Assembly (NCBI GenBank): GCA_945643635.1
Contig: CALZFC010000272.1
Coordinates: forward strand, 414,501-478,500
Direction of reading: 5' to 3'
Source of the DNA: Allodiplogaster sudhausi
Taxonomy: Eukaryota; Nematoda; Chromadorea; Rhabditida; Diplogasteridae
Length of the DNA: 64,000 bases
Positions 47,401 through 59,249 of this stretch are shown here, piece after piece (position 1 is the stretch's first letter; each line of letters begins with the position of its first letter). The notes beneath the pieces were generated by a model. That model ran no database searches. It was not told the origin of the DNA and was given only the letters and a program-made list of their open reading frames with translations. The translations under genes and the position numbers were made by a program.

Positions 47401-48542
47401 TCAATTATATAATATACATACATACATATGTATGTATATTACCATTAGAATTTTTTGAGAAAATATGTATATAAGCAGGTGCTGACAGAGTGGACTCTAC
47501 GGTTACTTTGCTGCTCGTCGTTCTAGAAGTCGATTCAGTCTGTTCAAATAATAAGTTTGATCTCAAATGGAAGAAAAAATAAAGAAAGGGTAATAAATAA
47601 TCTCATCACATTTAATTCTCGGTATTTTTCAGTGGAACTCTTCTAACGTCTTCTTGCGAGATTCTTCGTGTTTGATGAGCATTTGCACTCGAAGTTTCGT
47701 GTTGACTCTTCGGGGGGCACTCAAATTCCATCTCGGCTGTAAATGTAGCGTAGATCTGCTCGAGCTCCTCCTGAACTTTTTCGTTATTCTTTTCGTTTTC
47801 GTCTTCTTCACAAAGGGACTAAATTAGAAACCTCAATCTCGGAAAGAACGCTAGCCAGCGACAACTCTTCTGGTGGGTTGAACCTTGAGAGCATTGTATC
47901 GTATTCATCCATCTTCTAGTAAAACCAATCATCAATCAAGGCTTGAGGCAGAAATGACAGCATAAACTGATTGCTGGATGGTTCGTCTGGCACTCACTTC
48001 TTGCAAGAAACGCTGAGTGTCCAGGACACTGTTGTTGATGTCATTTATGAGAAGAGAGACTCGTTTTGCTCGTTCTGCCAGAGCCGTTTCCAATTCTTTT
48101 CTTCGTTCTTCACAGCGGCGTCTATTAATAGAGTATACATATGTATATTTATTATTGTCATAAATATTTTTTTGAACCACACTTTCTTCTAAATATATCG
48201 TGCTTCAAGAATAAAATAAAAAATAAAAAGAATTTCGCTTAAATTAGAAGAACCCAATTTCGTGTAGTTTATTCTTGCGAAGCTCGGCCCGATAATGCGC
48301 AGTGAGAAGCTGTTCATTCCTCCTGACCGCTAGATATGATTTCACTCGTGCTTCCTAAATCTTTTCTTGCAGTGAGGTTAATATCGACAATGACGACGGC
48401 GTGGGAATAACCTTCAATCTTTCCTGGGCAGCAATCTGCTTTCGTGACTTTTCGCCTTTCTCGCGCTTTGATGTTTTCTTCTTTCTGGAAGCTTTTTCAA
48501 CAATCTTCTTTTGGAATCCATTTGTTGAAGGTCGTTGATCTC
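44457..48542 (-). CDS. Coiled-coil protein, 5' end not found
   Basis: Exons in phase on the minus strand are 48412-48542, 48254-48354, 47998-48121, 47832-47915 and an exon starting at 47818 whose donor is unclear. After a gap come a probable exon ending near 45,165 (AVRRLELQNAENERRASEF), 44782-44868 and the terminal exon 44457-44669 (stop TAA). The product is strongly charged and helical: basic near the visible N-terminus (EKASRKKKTSKREKGEKSRK), then heptad-like stretches (RRKELETALAERAKR, LDSRIEHLRNQDDELERG). One intron is only 56 bp (48355-48411). Family not recognised; generic coiled-coil proteins of cilia, centrosome or nucleus all look like this. The intron between about 47,640 and 45,340 contains the large palindromic element and a TTAA MITE. 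Confidence 0.6.
45015..45140. mobile_element. 126-bp Tc1/mariner-type MITE
   Basis: Terminal inverted repeats CAGTGCCGTCCAACATTGTT and AACAATGTTGGACGGTACTG, flanked by TA on both sides. The interior is AT-rich, so the element is nearly a single hairpin. Confidence 0.88.
45539..45699. mobile_element. TTAA-bounded MITE, second copy
   Basis: Begins TTAAAGAAGGGCGATCACCG and ends CGGTCATCTTCCTCCTTTAA. Same family as 33,814-33,965, with a matching GC-rich centre. Confidence 0.85.
45734..47315. mobile_element. 1.6-kb palindromic Tc1/mariner-type fold-back
   Basis: The ends CAGTAGCGTGCAATAAAAGT and its reverse complement are flanked by TA. The whole element is a near-perfect palindrome with arms of about 785 bp meeting near 46,525. 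Both arms encode the same two short frames (MLLHAGCPQFEIHSIG and MKGS.FETRFCLSQMIANRLF) in mirror image. No complete transposase is present. Confidence 0.92.
47316..47460. repeat. ATGTATGTA-type microsatellite
   Basis: Repeated CATATGTATGTATG and ATACATACAT motifs directly beside the palindromic element. Confidence 0.7.
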
Positions 48543-50251
48543 CTAAACATTTGTTTACTTTCTTCAGCAAACTCGGCAAGCGCGGAAATTAAAGTGTAAG
48601 TTTGGAGTGGAAATCTGACTGGAGTAGTTCGTACTCGACGAGAGGCTCAGTCAGACTTGGTTCCTCTTCGGGAAGACCGTAAAGCGCAGTAAAGCGTGAT
48701 GAAGGAAGAGAGTGAATAGAGAGAGAAGAGAGAGAAAGAGGGAGAGAGACAGAAACAGAAACCGAAAGACGGAGGTTGAGTCGGAGTGACGGAAGAAGGA
48801 AGCTTGCTTCGCCTGCTTGGACCACATGCGATTTGCCAGTATTTACAAAATTGATCCCTTCTGTAGCCGTAAATTCGACGCTGCTGAGCTGGCTCTCCAG
48901 AACAACAGTAAATGGCAGATGTCGTCAGTGCTATGCGCATCTTATTTCTTTGTCTCAGTTCCTTCCAAGCACAGCAGTTAGATATCGTTGTTGTGTAATA
49001 TTAAATAACCTTTGCAACAATCGCATATGTCTGCCAGTACACATAGTAAAGCGGTCTAAGCACACTCCGGAAATTAAGAGAAAAAACAAGAACTGAGAAA
49101 TTGAACCCAGAGGGAGTAAACGTAAAGCATGAGAGGAATGCACGTAGCAATAATATAGTAACTATTTATGTAGATATTATTCATTATCATATTCAGTGGT
49201 CGAATTGTAATAAAGCAATGAGACTCCCACTGCCATTAAATTAGGAAGAGTAAAATGAGCTGCATTCCAAGGCAAATGATGTTACAATCATAAAAAAAAA
49301 TTTTTTACAATGAAGAAGCTCAGATACAACAGACATTAATTGACTCTCAGAACGATTCCAGTATTCTATAGTCTAATTAAAAACAGAAAAGAGCAGAACA
49401 TAATTGATTTCGCAATCCAACGGAAACTGGCATAACAACTTGAAGAGGTCTGACAAGTATGAAGAAGATAGCAGAATGGTCAAGGGAGCCAACCGGTTAA
49501 TAGCGCGTTTTGTAAGTAGCACATAAGTGAAGGAACGCAAACAATAACAGTAAGATTTCCTCTGTATTGAGGATCTCACAACTTTCTGAATTTTGATCAT
49601 GTTCTAAAAAAAAAGTTGTAGTGAAAGAAATCTTGATCAGTGTAAGAGAGTAGGAAAAAGAGGAAAAGAGATTCAATCTGCGTGGATTAAATGAATTCTA
49701 TATGTATGTATGAAGTAAGCATGAACCGTTAACTACAGAGATAAGATAAGAGAGAATGTTTTACAGCTCATGAGAAAAGGGAGAAAATGAAGGCAAGAAA
49801 ACTTAGGGTAAGGAAGATTTGATTTGAACTGTGTGAACCGGAAGTTGGAAGTCATCGGGATTCTTCTTGGAAACGAGTCTAAGGCCATCGAGTGAGTGAA
49901 AGAGCAAACATGAATGAGAAAACGAAGAAACACACCGGAATTATCAACGACAGCTTTGTACAGAATAACTAAGAATTAAGATAAAATGATTGCAATGCTG
50001 ATTGTGAGAAGTAAAGCTACGCCAGAAGGAGAGAGGAATGTACAGGAAGGGGAGTGCTCTGGGAGAGGCCGTAGATTGGAGAGTGAACTTCTGCCGTGAT
50101 GAGACCCGCAGGGGCTATCGTAGCTCGCGTCTTGGGAGGATATCCGTGTTATTGGCTCGAGACAACGGTATTCGCAGACGAGTGATGGAACGCTTTCCGT
50201 CTTTGCTTCTCGATCGAGTTACCGCCAACTAAAGGCAATCCATCATTGCCG
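48543..50251. other. Interval between the coiled-coil gene and TIR-1
   Basis: An open minus frame at 48,589-48,700 (LPEEEPSLTEPLVEYELLQ) may be an upstream exon of the coiled-coil gene, but no donor in the right phase was found. The remainder shows no supported gene. Confidence 0.4.
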
Positions 50252-50877
50252 TTAACGATAATTACAGTATGCATTCAATATAAAAGGCGATATTTCGTAC
50301 GTTCGATTAGCGGGCTGACAGTGATTGGGAGTGGGCGGAGTCTCGAGCTGCGCGCCCCGCGTCGTGGTAGTCGAAGTGGCATTCGACTTGGCCGACGAAG
50401 TGGAGGCCTGGCGGACGGCCGAGGCCGCCCAGCGGGAAGACGCCGTTCGTCGGGTAGTGGCACCCGAGGGCGCCGCGGCGGCAGACCCAGATTGCTGCAC
50501 GGAGGGACTCCGGCCCAGCTCTCCCTTGATGAAGCGCTCCACCTTAAAAATACTCGTCTTAACAAATAAATTTTATCATTTTTATTTATTTTTTGGATTC
50601 TTATAACTGTCCTTCCACACTTATTCTCTGACTGGCAAGAAACCTTGTCCATGCATGCTTCCTGGTAGTCATGCACCCATCGCACTCCGTTGTACTTTGT
50701 GATGTTTCGAATGTCCTGCGGAATGTCTTGCTCACGCTCAGGGAACTCAAAGTGCTGGTCGAAGATCGGAATGACGTTCTTGTTGTGCTCAAAGGCGCAG
50801 CGAAGCTCAAAGGATTGACATTGCTGTTGGCAAAGAAAGGGAAAGATAGAGAGAGAGAGAGAGGAACAGAGAGAGAA

Positions 50878-50923
<46 letters not shown>

Positions 50924-53638
50924 CTGATAAGACAGACCTCTTTATGTATCCAATCATCACAGTTGTGATCGTTGAGTAGACGGTCGAGTGAGTTGGGAGT
51001 AAGAACGAGGATGAAGTGCTTGGCAGCCTGGATGTTCTTGAGAAGAGAAGAGTCGAACTTGCCGGCGTACAGCTTGTCCACGTCGATGAAGACCTTGTAC
51101 CCCCTGAGCTGGAGGAGCACCTTGATGAGACTCGCCAGTTGATTGCCAGTCGATCTCCGGTAGCTGATGAACACGTCAATCTGCTGCCTCAGAATCGCAA
51201 TCTCGATGTCGTCGATGTGCTTGGCGTCTTCATTTTTAAAATATAATCCTTTCCGTTTTAGTTCACTTAATAAATATATATATATAAATATTATGAACGG
51301 GTGTGATTGGAATGAAATATAGTATTGTATACCTTGGAAGGCTTGTTTGAGCTTCAGCCGATGGATGGGATTCGTGATGCCGCAGGCCGTCTGCATGATG
51401 TCGTCTGTCAGAGAAGGAAGCAGACCTACAAAGAAACTCCTCAATCCAAAGGCGGACGATATGCTAGTTATATTTACACATAAGAAATAGAGAAAGTGCT
51501 TATTCGTGATGCCCTGACTTCGACTGATGCCAGAAGAGAGCATCTGATAGGTGTAGACAGAGAGTTCCGGAGACAGCGACATCAGGAACTGGTCGAGTTG
51601 CGACTCGTCCACTGTCGAATAGTCAGCCGCGATCTGAACGGAGCACAGAGCTGCGATTTCCATATCAAATATATTATTCTTTTTTCTTGTCAAGAGAAAT
51701 AAAATGGAAACCTTGAGACTCTCGAGTTCTCTGATGAATCTTTTGCGAAGAATGGAAGACTTGATTCCGAGGTCCTCTTCGAGTTCTCTTTCGTTGAGAT
51801 GTAAAAGAAGATCTCCATCAACCATGTTCCGCTGGAAGGCCAACGCGTACTCTTCGAAGCCAATCTCAAGATTTTTATTTTATATCGCCCAAGGCCATAA
51901 TCATCGAAATAAATATTAAACATACTTCAAAATTTGCATTCCTTTGCGACTTTATGTTGAATACAATGTGAAAACATATAGTTCCCTTTATTTGTTGTTT
52001 TTCTTCTCAGCTTGAGTGTCGCGTAATTTGTCATCGAAAGATCTTCCGGAGTGGAAAGACGCGTGTCCCAGAGAATCAAAAGAGCCAAAGGCTAGAGAAA
52101 TGCTGCCCACGCACGTTGCATCGCTCAGCCTATCAAGCCAGCAGATCAAGGAGAAGCTGGCATGGCTGCCCTTTCCCTCTGCTCTCTCTCTCTCACTCTC
52201 TCTCTCACTCTCTCTCACTCTCTCTCTCACTCTCACTCTCACTCTCTCTCACTCTCTACCCTCCGCTCCTACAAGGAATGTCAACTTAAGGTCCGGCCTT
52301 TCTCTCTGGCCATTTGATTGACCTGGCGAGATAAAGAGAGTCCAAACACCTTGTTGTTGATCCTCCTTTCATCTCCACTCATTTATTCCCATTACAGCCA
52401 AGATGTTTCAATCGCGTGGACCAACAATTACATATGGCCAAAGTAAGCGTGCGGATACCCAAGTTACACACACTGGTTAGTTCGCTATGAATCTATCACA
52501 TGACACACGCAGCCCCCAGGGCAACTAAGACAGCCTCCTTCTCACTCTTGGCACTCTATTCTCTCTCTCTCTCTTTCTATCTCTCTCTCTATCTATCTTT
52601 CTCCTGTCTCTCTCTCTCTCTCTCTTTCTCCTGTCTCTCTCTCTCTCTTTCTCCTGTCTCTCTCTCTCTCCCTGTTCTCCTACTAGATTTCTCCCAACCC
52701 TCGTTCGGTCACGCCACAGTAACTTGGTAGTCGGGAGAATGACAGGAGTGCGAGAGTGTTGGAGGGAACCTTGGCCTCGGCACGTCTCTCGTCAATCTTT
52801 TCCTCTCTCTTCCTCAACTCTCAAATTATCTCTATTTTTCTCTCTCTTTCTTCTCTGTCTACTATCTCTCTATCTCTTTCTCTCTTTCCAAATTCGTCCC
52901 AACTTTTCAGCAGCGAAGGCAATATTCCATGTGGGCAGACAACGCATGGCTCGTATTGTAATACCACTCTGTGTGGTAGACAACGGCGGAGATGAATTGT
53001 GATGCTAAGTCAGGCGGGAACAGTTCGTTGCTTCGGCCACCCAGACAACTGGAGGACGAGAGAGAAAGAGGAAGACAGAGAAAGAGGGAGAAAGGGGGAG
53101 AGAGAAAGAGAGAGGGAGAGAGAAAAGGATGAGAGAGTGAGAGAGAGAGAAAGAGGTAGAGAGAATTCGCAACCAAGTGGTGGCGGCAACCAATTAGGAG
53201 TAGCTGATTGCTGGCGGAAGCTCTCCTGCATTTATTCAGAGAGGGAGAGAAAGACGGTCACACCCCTCTCTTCTCCCGCCAGAGATAGCAGCCTTGAAGG
53301 CGCCAAAGGGCAGTTCATGAATGAACATTACAAGGAACAGACACGCATACTAACAATGCCGTTCTCGAAGGAGAGTGTTCTACTGAAAATGGCTGCGTTT
53401 CGGCAACATTTCCCCCCTTTTCTCTCTCCCTCCATCCATTCTCGACTGCCTATCAGCATCAATCAGCCAGCTTCTCCACTGGCCGCCTTGTCAACCCTGA
53501 TCATCGGTACTCGAAAGTGTTGCAAGCCAGCGTTCGCTCTCTCTCTCATTCTCTCTCTTTCTCTCCCTCTCTCTCTCTCTTTCTCTCTCCCTATCTCTCT
53601 CTTTCTCTCTCTCTCTTTCTCTCTCCCTATCTCTCTCT

Positions 53639-53691
<53 letters not shown>

Positions 53692-54647
53692 CCTCTGTGC
53701 ATCCTCGCCTCAACCGATCTCTTGTCCCTGGACTACAAAGGAACACATCTTTACAAAGCGACCCTCCCGCCTCTGCTCCTAAGTTGCTGATCAAAGCGCA
53801 GTGAGTGAGAAGTGCCGTTGACCTGTCGGCAACTCGAGAACAAAGTATAACACGAAGAATTTAAACCTCCTCCCGTAAGAGTGGAGGATCACAAAAATCA
53901 GATTCCACCAGAGTTCTGAGTGGTGGTGCCAGAAGATGTTCATGAAGTTTACTTTACGACCGTACATATTTATACGCCATGACCTTACAACTCGCTTCCC
54001 ATTTTCATCTTTTCGTTAATATCAATGTTTTGGAAGTATATTATGGAAAAGGGCGAGAAAAGGCTGTTTTCGTCCTTTTTCGCAAGCAGGCTGATCCTGC
54101 GGGTCAGATAGACTGGCACACACGTGGCAGGGCCACTGTACAAATTGGAGAAGGAGAAAGGGAAAGAAAGAAAGTAAGGAAGGAAAGGAAAGAGGGAAAG
54201 AGAGTAGGAAGAGTTCAAACGAACAAAGCGCAAGGGAGCACATGAGGAGATCCGCAAAACATTGTAGACAAGTGTACGGTACTTGGTTGTTTTGATGTGG
54301 CAGGAGATGGAAAGGGCTCACCTTCTTGACCCAGTACTGCACGTCGTTGATCGTCCAGGAGGGCACTTGTTGGGCGAGCTTGTAAGGCACCTGCAAGGAT
54401 TCCTCCTTTCTGCACCTCTCTTACCTCTCTTCTCGTCTTTGTCTTTGGAACAGAATCAGTTCAAAAGTGGTAAGCGAGATAAAATATGACATTTAAGGTG
54501 GAAATAGAGAGCTGGGGAAAGAGAAAAAGAAAATCAAAAATTCCCGACCTCCTCGCCAATGACGGTGAGTGCCTCAGACGCGAACTTCGCAGCGACCTCA
54601 TCAGGTGACGAGGCGACTTCCTTCAGTGCTTGAATCGCACCAATCTC
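50252..54647 (-). CDS. tir-1: TIR-1/SARM1, ARM-SAM-SAM-TIR NADase (3' part)
   Basis: NAD+ hydrolase and signalling scaffold; SARM1/TIR-1 drives axon degeneration and in nematodes p38 immune signalling. Exons in phase: 54549-54647 (last ARM repeat, EIGAIQALKEVASS), 54322-54390 (VPSWTINDVQYWVKK), 51712-51864 (SAM1, MVDGDLLLHLNERELEEDLG), 51519-51633 and 51333-51425 (SAM2), 50938-51227 (TIR, IDVFISYRRSTGNQLASL), 50644-50805 (CAFEHNKNVIPIFD) and 50252-50542 (VERFIKGEL then a Ser/Thr-rich tail, stop TAA). The catalytic glutamate in DDWIHKE is present and is the last codon before an intron. For the 50644-50805 exon an alternative acceptor at 50824 would add six residues; the shorter one fits the family. 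The N-terminal ARM exons upstream were not found with confidence. Confidence 0.95.
50824..50937. repeat. (GA)n within the intron that splits the TIR domain
   Basis: About 80 bp of (GA)n with AAAG interruptions. It reads (TC)n on the sense strand directly upstream of the acceptor. Confidence 0.88.
51865..54321. other. Large TIR-1 intron, 2.5 kb
   Basis: Between the two SAM1 exons. Filled largely by (TC)n/(GA)n: about 52,175-52,260, 52,560-52,680, 52,830-52,890, 53,060-53,165 and 53,535-53,700. No nested exon pair was found; the 263-aa plus frame at 52,999-53,790 is repeat translation. Confidence 0.7.
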
Positions 54648-54998
54648 CTGCAACGAAATCCACCGTAACCCTTGGACATTGCAGTGTGCACTATGGTTCA
54701 TGGACAAAGAGCAAGTGAGAGGGTGTCTGCGGAAAGAGCGTGTGTGGTGGCAAACACAAATCAATCAGTCAACCGACAAATTGGGCGCGGCCCATGCACC
54801 CGAAGGAGATAAATGAATTCCTGGTTGGTATCTTCAACTTTGATAATAAAGAGCTATCTAGATAAGGAGGTTGTGGCGAGAGAGAAGAGACGCAGGCAGC
54901 GAGAGAATAGCATAACGAGCCAAAAAGAAACTGCTAATCGGAGACCTTTTCTTAGGTATAGTTTCTGCCTAAGAATGGCAGATAGAATTGGTAGGAAG

Positions 54999-55474
54999 CA
55001 GAGGTGTCAACGGGCCCAACATTTTTGGCCCGGCCCGTCGGGCCCAAGGTCTGGGCCGGCCCGTCGGGCCCAAGGTCTGGGCCGGCCCGGCCCGAGCGAT
55101 TTCCGGGCCCTTGAATTTTGGGCCCGGCCCGTGGGCCCGTTTGAGCCCGATTTTCAAAAATTCTGTAGGAAAAGTCCGACGAGCTAAAGAATATTTTGAA
55201 ATTCAAAATTTTTCATGTTCATGCTATGTACATATATTCATTTTAATGTATACTAGAAAACGTTTTAGGAGAAAAATGAACAAATGAAGATAGTTTTGCA
55301 CCTAAAAGTGCCACCAGTCGTCTTGACTGGACGACATCGTGTGCTTATCGGGCCCAAACGGGCCCTGCGGGCCGGCCCAACTTTTTAGGGCCCGGCCCGG
55401 CCCGGCCCGGGGCCCTGGGAAGTTGGGCCGGCCCGCGGGCCGGGCCGGGCTGGGCCGGGCCGTTGACACCTCTG
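54999..55474. mobile_element. hAT-like MITE with 8-bp target duplication
   Basis: 476 bp, GGCCC-rich, with terminal repeats CAGAGGTGTCAACG and CGTTGACACCTCTG. The direct repeat GTAGGAAG lies immediately outside both ends (54,991-54,998 and 55,475-55,482). No coding capacity. It lies upstream of the last identified ARM exon of TIR-1. Confidence 0.93.
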
Positions 55475-55835
55475 GTAGGAAGGGAATTAAGTTTTAGACC
55501 TTTGCGTTAACCTTTTAGGTTGTCGCGGCATAAGCATGCAAAATGTCACGACGATTCGGCTTGCAAATTATAGCTAAACATTAGGAAAAGATGAGTATCC
55601 GGCGAGAATCAAATCTAGTAGTAGAAACCAAATTCTGCCTCTTTAATTTTCAATGTCATTCTTCAAAGATTAGCTTATCGAGGGTTATTTAGTTCTCAAA
55701 TAAAGCTTTTAACAATTTGCAGGGACATTCACGCTGCAGTATTTTTTTGTGTGGACAGTTGCACCGAGCGCTGAGGCTGATTTTCGGCTGAAAAATATGC
55801 TGCAGTGTTGAGTGTTGTCTAAGCTGTCATTCGCA

Positions 55836-56292
55836 ATGAGTGTTAGCACCGTCCCCATTATGGGTTCACGAGCGGGAACTCTGTTCGGTATGCACAGACA
55901 TTCATCTTCATTCCGTCGCAGACAAATCACAACGTCTGCAGTTTGGCGCATATTTCAGCATTTCTACCTCTCCGCGTGGCTACTTTTCACAATCTAGAAG
56001 AGGATCAAAGATGTGCATTTGTTTGGAGACAAAGAAAGGGGAGAGAGATGTCATTTCGCGCAACTTCAGCACCCACCCACTTTCACGGAATAAAACAGTT
56101 CAGCTTCCTTCGCGCGAACGCAAATTTATGTTTTGTGGCTCCGTGCTAAATTGGGTATCCTTTCCACGTATTAATAGCGGTCTCTTCATTTCCCATGATA
56201 TCTTCTTCATTTCTCACCAGATTCTCCCAGTCACTCTCTGGCTGGCCTTGTCCTTCGCTACCGTTCTATTCTACAAGAGAGCAATGGATTGA
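55836..56292 (+). CDS. Small mitochondrial-type membrane protein, 75 aa
   Basis: Three exons in phase: 55836-55940, 56104-56154 and 56221-56292 (stop TGA). Residues 1-35 (MSVSTVPIMGSRAG... SSSFRRRQITTSA) are Arg/Ser-rich without acidic residues, as in a mitochondrial targeting sequence. They are followed by PSRERKFMF and a single membrane helix (ILPVTLWLALSFATVLFYKR) with a short C-terminus. This is the usual layout of tiny nuclear-encoded respiratory-chain subunits such as those of cytochrome c oxidase, but I cannot assign the subunit. Alternative acceptors exist at 56,080-56,100; the one used keeps the frame. If the minus-strand exon at 58,905-59,249 is the first exon of TIR-1, this gene is nested in a TIR-1 intron on the opposite strand. 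Confidence 0.6.
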
Positions 56293-57688
56293 TTTCGCGA
56301 GAGAAGCAGAAAGAGAACTAGAGAGAGTAATTGATTAGGAGAGACGAGAGAGACGTGCAACTTCAAGACTACAGAAATAGACTCAGCTGAGGCTATTTTT
56401 AGTTCTGGTACAGATATGATCATCTTTCGCTGTCGTCAGTCCTCCCTTTTTACACTCGACGAAATGGCGGTAATCATGGTCACATTTCGTTTTGTTCGCT
56501 GCCTTCTTGGGGATGAAATGAGACACAATTTGTGGCAACTTTGACATGGTTCATCAACGGAGAATAATAATTACCAGAGAACTGTATTGAAGACTATTTG
56601 TTAGAGGACTTTGTACGGTTGCTGCACACAGAAACAAAATACTATTTTTATGTACACCAAAGAAGAGACAAATTCACTTATAATTGCAAGGAGGAATGAT
56701 AAAAATGAAAAGATAAGAAAGGGAGATCAGGGAGGGGGAAAGATGAGTAAAGAAAAGGGAAGGATCGAAGAATGGCAATTTAAATGTAACACTGAATCAC
56801 GCTGACTCCTCCCGTGACCCGAAACATTCTTTTTCACACGCCATTGTTACTTTTTTGTTACTATCAACCGAGGCATTTTGACCTTTGGGCCACGGAGCCG
56901 GCCGATTGGACATGGGCCAGCCACTGGTTGTCTCCACCTTGTTTCAAATATAGTGGTGACAGAGAGAGAGAGACAGAGAGAGACAGAGAGAGAGAGAAGC
57001 AGAGAGAGTCAAACAAGAATGGGTGGGAAATAAGGAAGGAGAGTGGGGACAGAAAAAAACAAAATGAGTGAGAGAGAGATAGAAGAAATGGGGACAACTT
57101 TGTATTTGCTCTGAGAAGCTTACAAGGGAAATGGAAACTCTTTCGGTCATAATCGGTGAATGAATCTTAATGGAGGTGGGCAGAGCCAGAGGCACTCAGT
57201 GGACAGTGCCTCGGATGCCCTCTGCACTCGGCCCTTCCCTTCTTCCCCAAGTGTCCCTCCACTGCCCCTATCCACGAATCATACCCGGCGACTGGGACCT
57301 GAACTCGCCGCCCGCATATCTTGCTGACGAAATTCACTCATGGTCATCAGAGCTAATCTTGAGGTGACAGACAGTTAGAAAAAGTGAGATATCATGGGGA
57401 AGACGGAGACCGAGACATAAAGGCGAAAGTGGACTGATTGTGCAATGTCGGCTCTTTTACGTGTATGGTTCAAGAAGGGAAACAAATGAAGAGTCGAGGT
57501 GTGGAGCGACCGCAGTGGACACTCTTTCGAAATCCCGTTTCCGCTTTCTACTTCTTTAGAATGCGGAGTGAAACGTTTGACACTCATTAGGCGGGATGAG
57601 ATGCGTGGTGACAATGGCAAATTGATGATGCCCAGAGGGACCTTTTGATGGAGAGAATGAGAGATGTAGAGAACAATAGTGGAGAAGT

Positions 57689-57726
<38 letters not shown>

Positions 57727-58278
57727 CGAGAGAATGACCTGTCTATATTTACGACTAGGGGCGACACTGTCCGCTGCCGGAGCTTGCAGAGGTGACGCGA
57801 TGAACCGGCGACAACTTGCTACTCCCCTATGCCTCTGTTTCTCTGCCGCTCTCTCGTGATCACCCACTCTCCTCCTTTTTTAACTTCTCTCTCTGATGAC
57901 GTAAAAGGAACAGCCACAAAACATGCGCCGGTATTACTATTTATTATCTACTGGCGATCATTGCTCATGCATGTACAAAACGCGATAGCACACGGAACTT
58001 ATGTAGCGATAGAAGAGTACAGAGAAAGAAAATGTCGGTAAGAGAGAGAGAGAGAGAGAGGGAAATGGAGAGAGAGTTTGGGAATGAGAAGAGTTCACAG
58101 GTTGCCGCGCTTCCAGTGAACTCGGACAATCGGATGACTCAGACAAACCCATTTAAGCGAGTCAATCTCTGACGAGCGTGGGACATTAATGGACCGATTG
58201 CTGAAGTAGGTGGCAGAGAGAGAGAAAGTGAGTGAGAGCTAGTGAGAGAAAGGAGAGAGCCGAGAAAGAGGACAAGAG

Positions 58279-58319
<41 letters not shown>

Positions 58320-58904
58320 GAGAGAGCGAAGACACACTGTGTAAACAGGTTGACAGCGAAGAATGAGAAGAGTAGATAAAAAGTCTAATCTCTGAATATC
58401 TCCTCTCTTCTGTTACAGACAAGCCTAGTCTCGCAGAGCAGGAAGAGGCTGGGCGCGCGCCGCAGGGCAAGAAAAATAATGCATTTTCCCGCCATTTTCT
58501 CTCTTTCTCTCCGATTTTTCACTTCTATTCCTTGAGCACTTTCTGTTTCTCTATTTCTCTCCCGACCTCGCCCTCTCTCTCTATCTATCTCTTTCCCTCT
58601 CTCTCTCTCTTTCCCACTCTCTCTCTCTTTCCCTCTCTCTTTCTCTCTCGCTCGCTCGCTTTCTCTCTCGCTCTCTCCCGTTCTATCTCGCTCTCTCTTG
58701 TCCGGCCGCTTTATCGTTATGAAGATCAGGATGGTACTCGGAGGGAGCTTTGAATCGACACGCGACAAAATGGAAGAAGGGAAGAAGAAGAGCGTTTCCC
58801 TGATCAAGTGATCAGGCAAGCGGCGCCAATGAAGAAGTGAGCAGAGTGAATGGAGAGAAGGAAAGAGGAAGAGAAGAGAAGCAAGAATCTCCTTCTTCCC
58901 GTAC
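56293..58904. other. Region upstream of TIR-1 exons, microsatellite-rich
   Basis: (GA)n tracts lie at about 56,957-57,000, 57,690-57,725, 58,041-58,060, 58,275-58,330, and (TC)n at about 58,560-58,700. Possible minus-strand exons for missing ARM repeats were looked for; pieces near 57,180-57,290 and 56,890-56,945 are open but do not join in phase. Confidence 0.4.
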
Positions 58905-59249
58905 CGTGGCGTAAGGATGGAAGAAACGACGAGTGCGAGACTTCTTGAAGAGCGTCATCTTCACCGACTTCTCTCGCATGTAGTTGGTCGGCCTTCTCAC
59001 GAGGTCTCCCTTCAGAGTCTGCGGAGAAGCAGCCGCTGCCGCCGGCGCCGAGAATGGCGGCGGATTCAGGAGACGGGCGACCAGCCGACGCCCGGCTAAG
59101 GCAGAGGGGCGAGGAACGGGCGGAGGAGGAGGGGAAGGAGAGCGAGAGGAGACGGCCGAGAGGGGAGGAGAGAGGAACAAACGAGTGGGAGAAGCAGGAG
59201 GGGTCGAGGTTGGCAGAGGGGGAGGAGGAGTCGGTAGACGACCGCTCAT
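58905..59249 (-). CDS. Possible first exon of TIR-1 or another minus-strand gene
   Basis: Open from ATG at 59249 for 115 codons to a GT donor (GTACGG) at 58904, ending in phase 0. It is Pro/Ser/Ala-rich, then basic: ALAGRRLVARLLN, DLVRRPTNYMREKSVKMTLF and KKSRTRRFFHPYAT. The basic end looks more like coding sequence than repeat. Assignment to TIR-1 is only by position and strand. Confidence 0.35.

Noticed and set aside
50038..50232. Plus-strand 64-codon frame downstream of TIR-1
   Set aside because: Arg-rich and isolated, with no start context or partner exon. It probably lies in or past the TIR-1 3' untranslated region.
52999..53790. 263-codon plus-strand open frame
   Set aside because: It runs through (GA)n and (TC)n inside a TIR-1 intron and is repeat translation.
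57170..57367. Plus-strand frame near 57.2 kb, and minus-strand pieces as ARM exons of TIR-1
   Set aside because: The sequence is compositionally plausible, but no flanking exon joins in phase on either strand.
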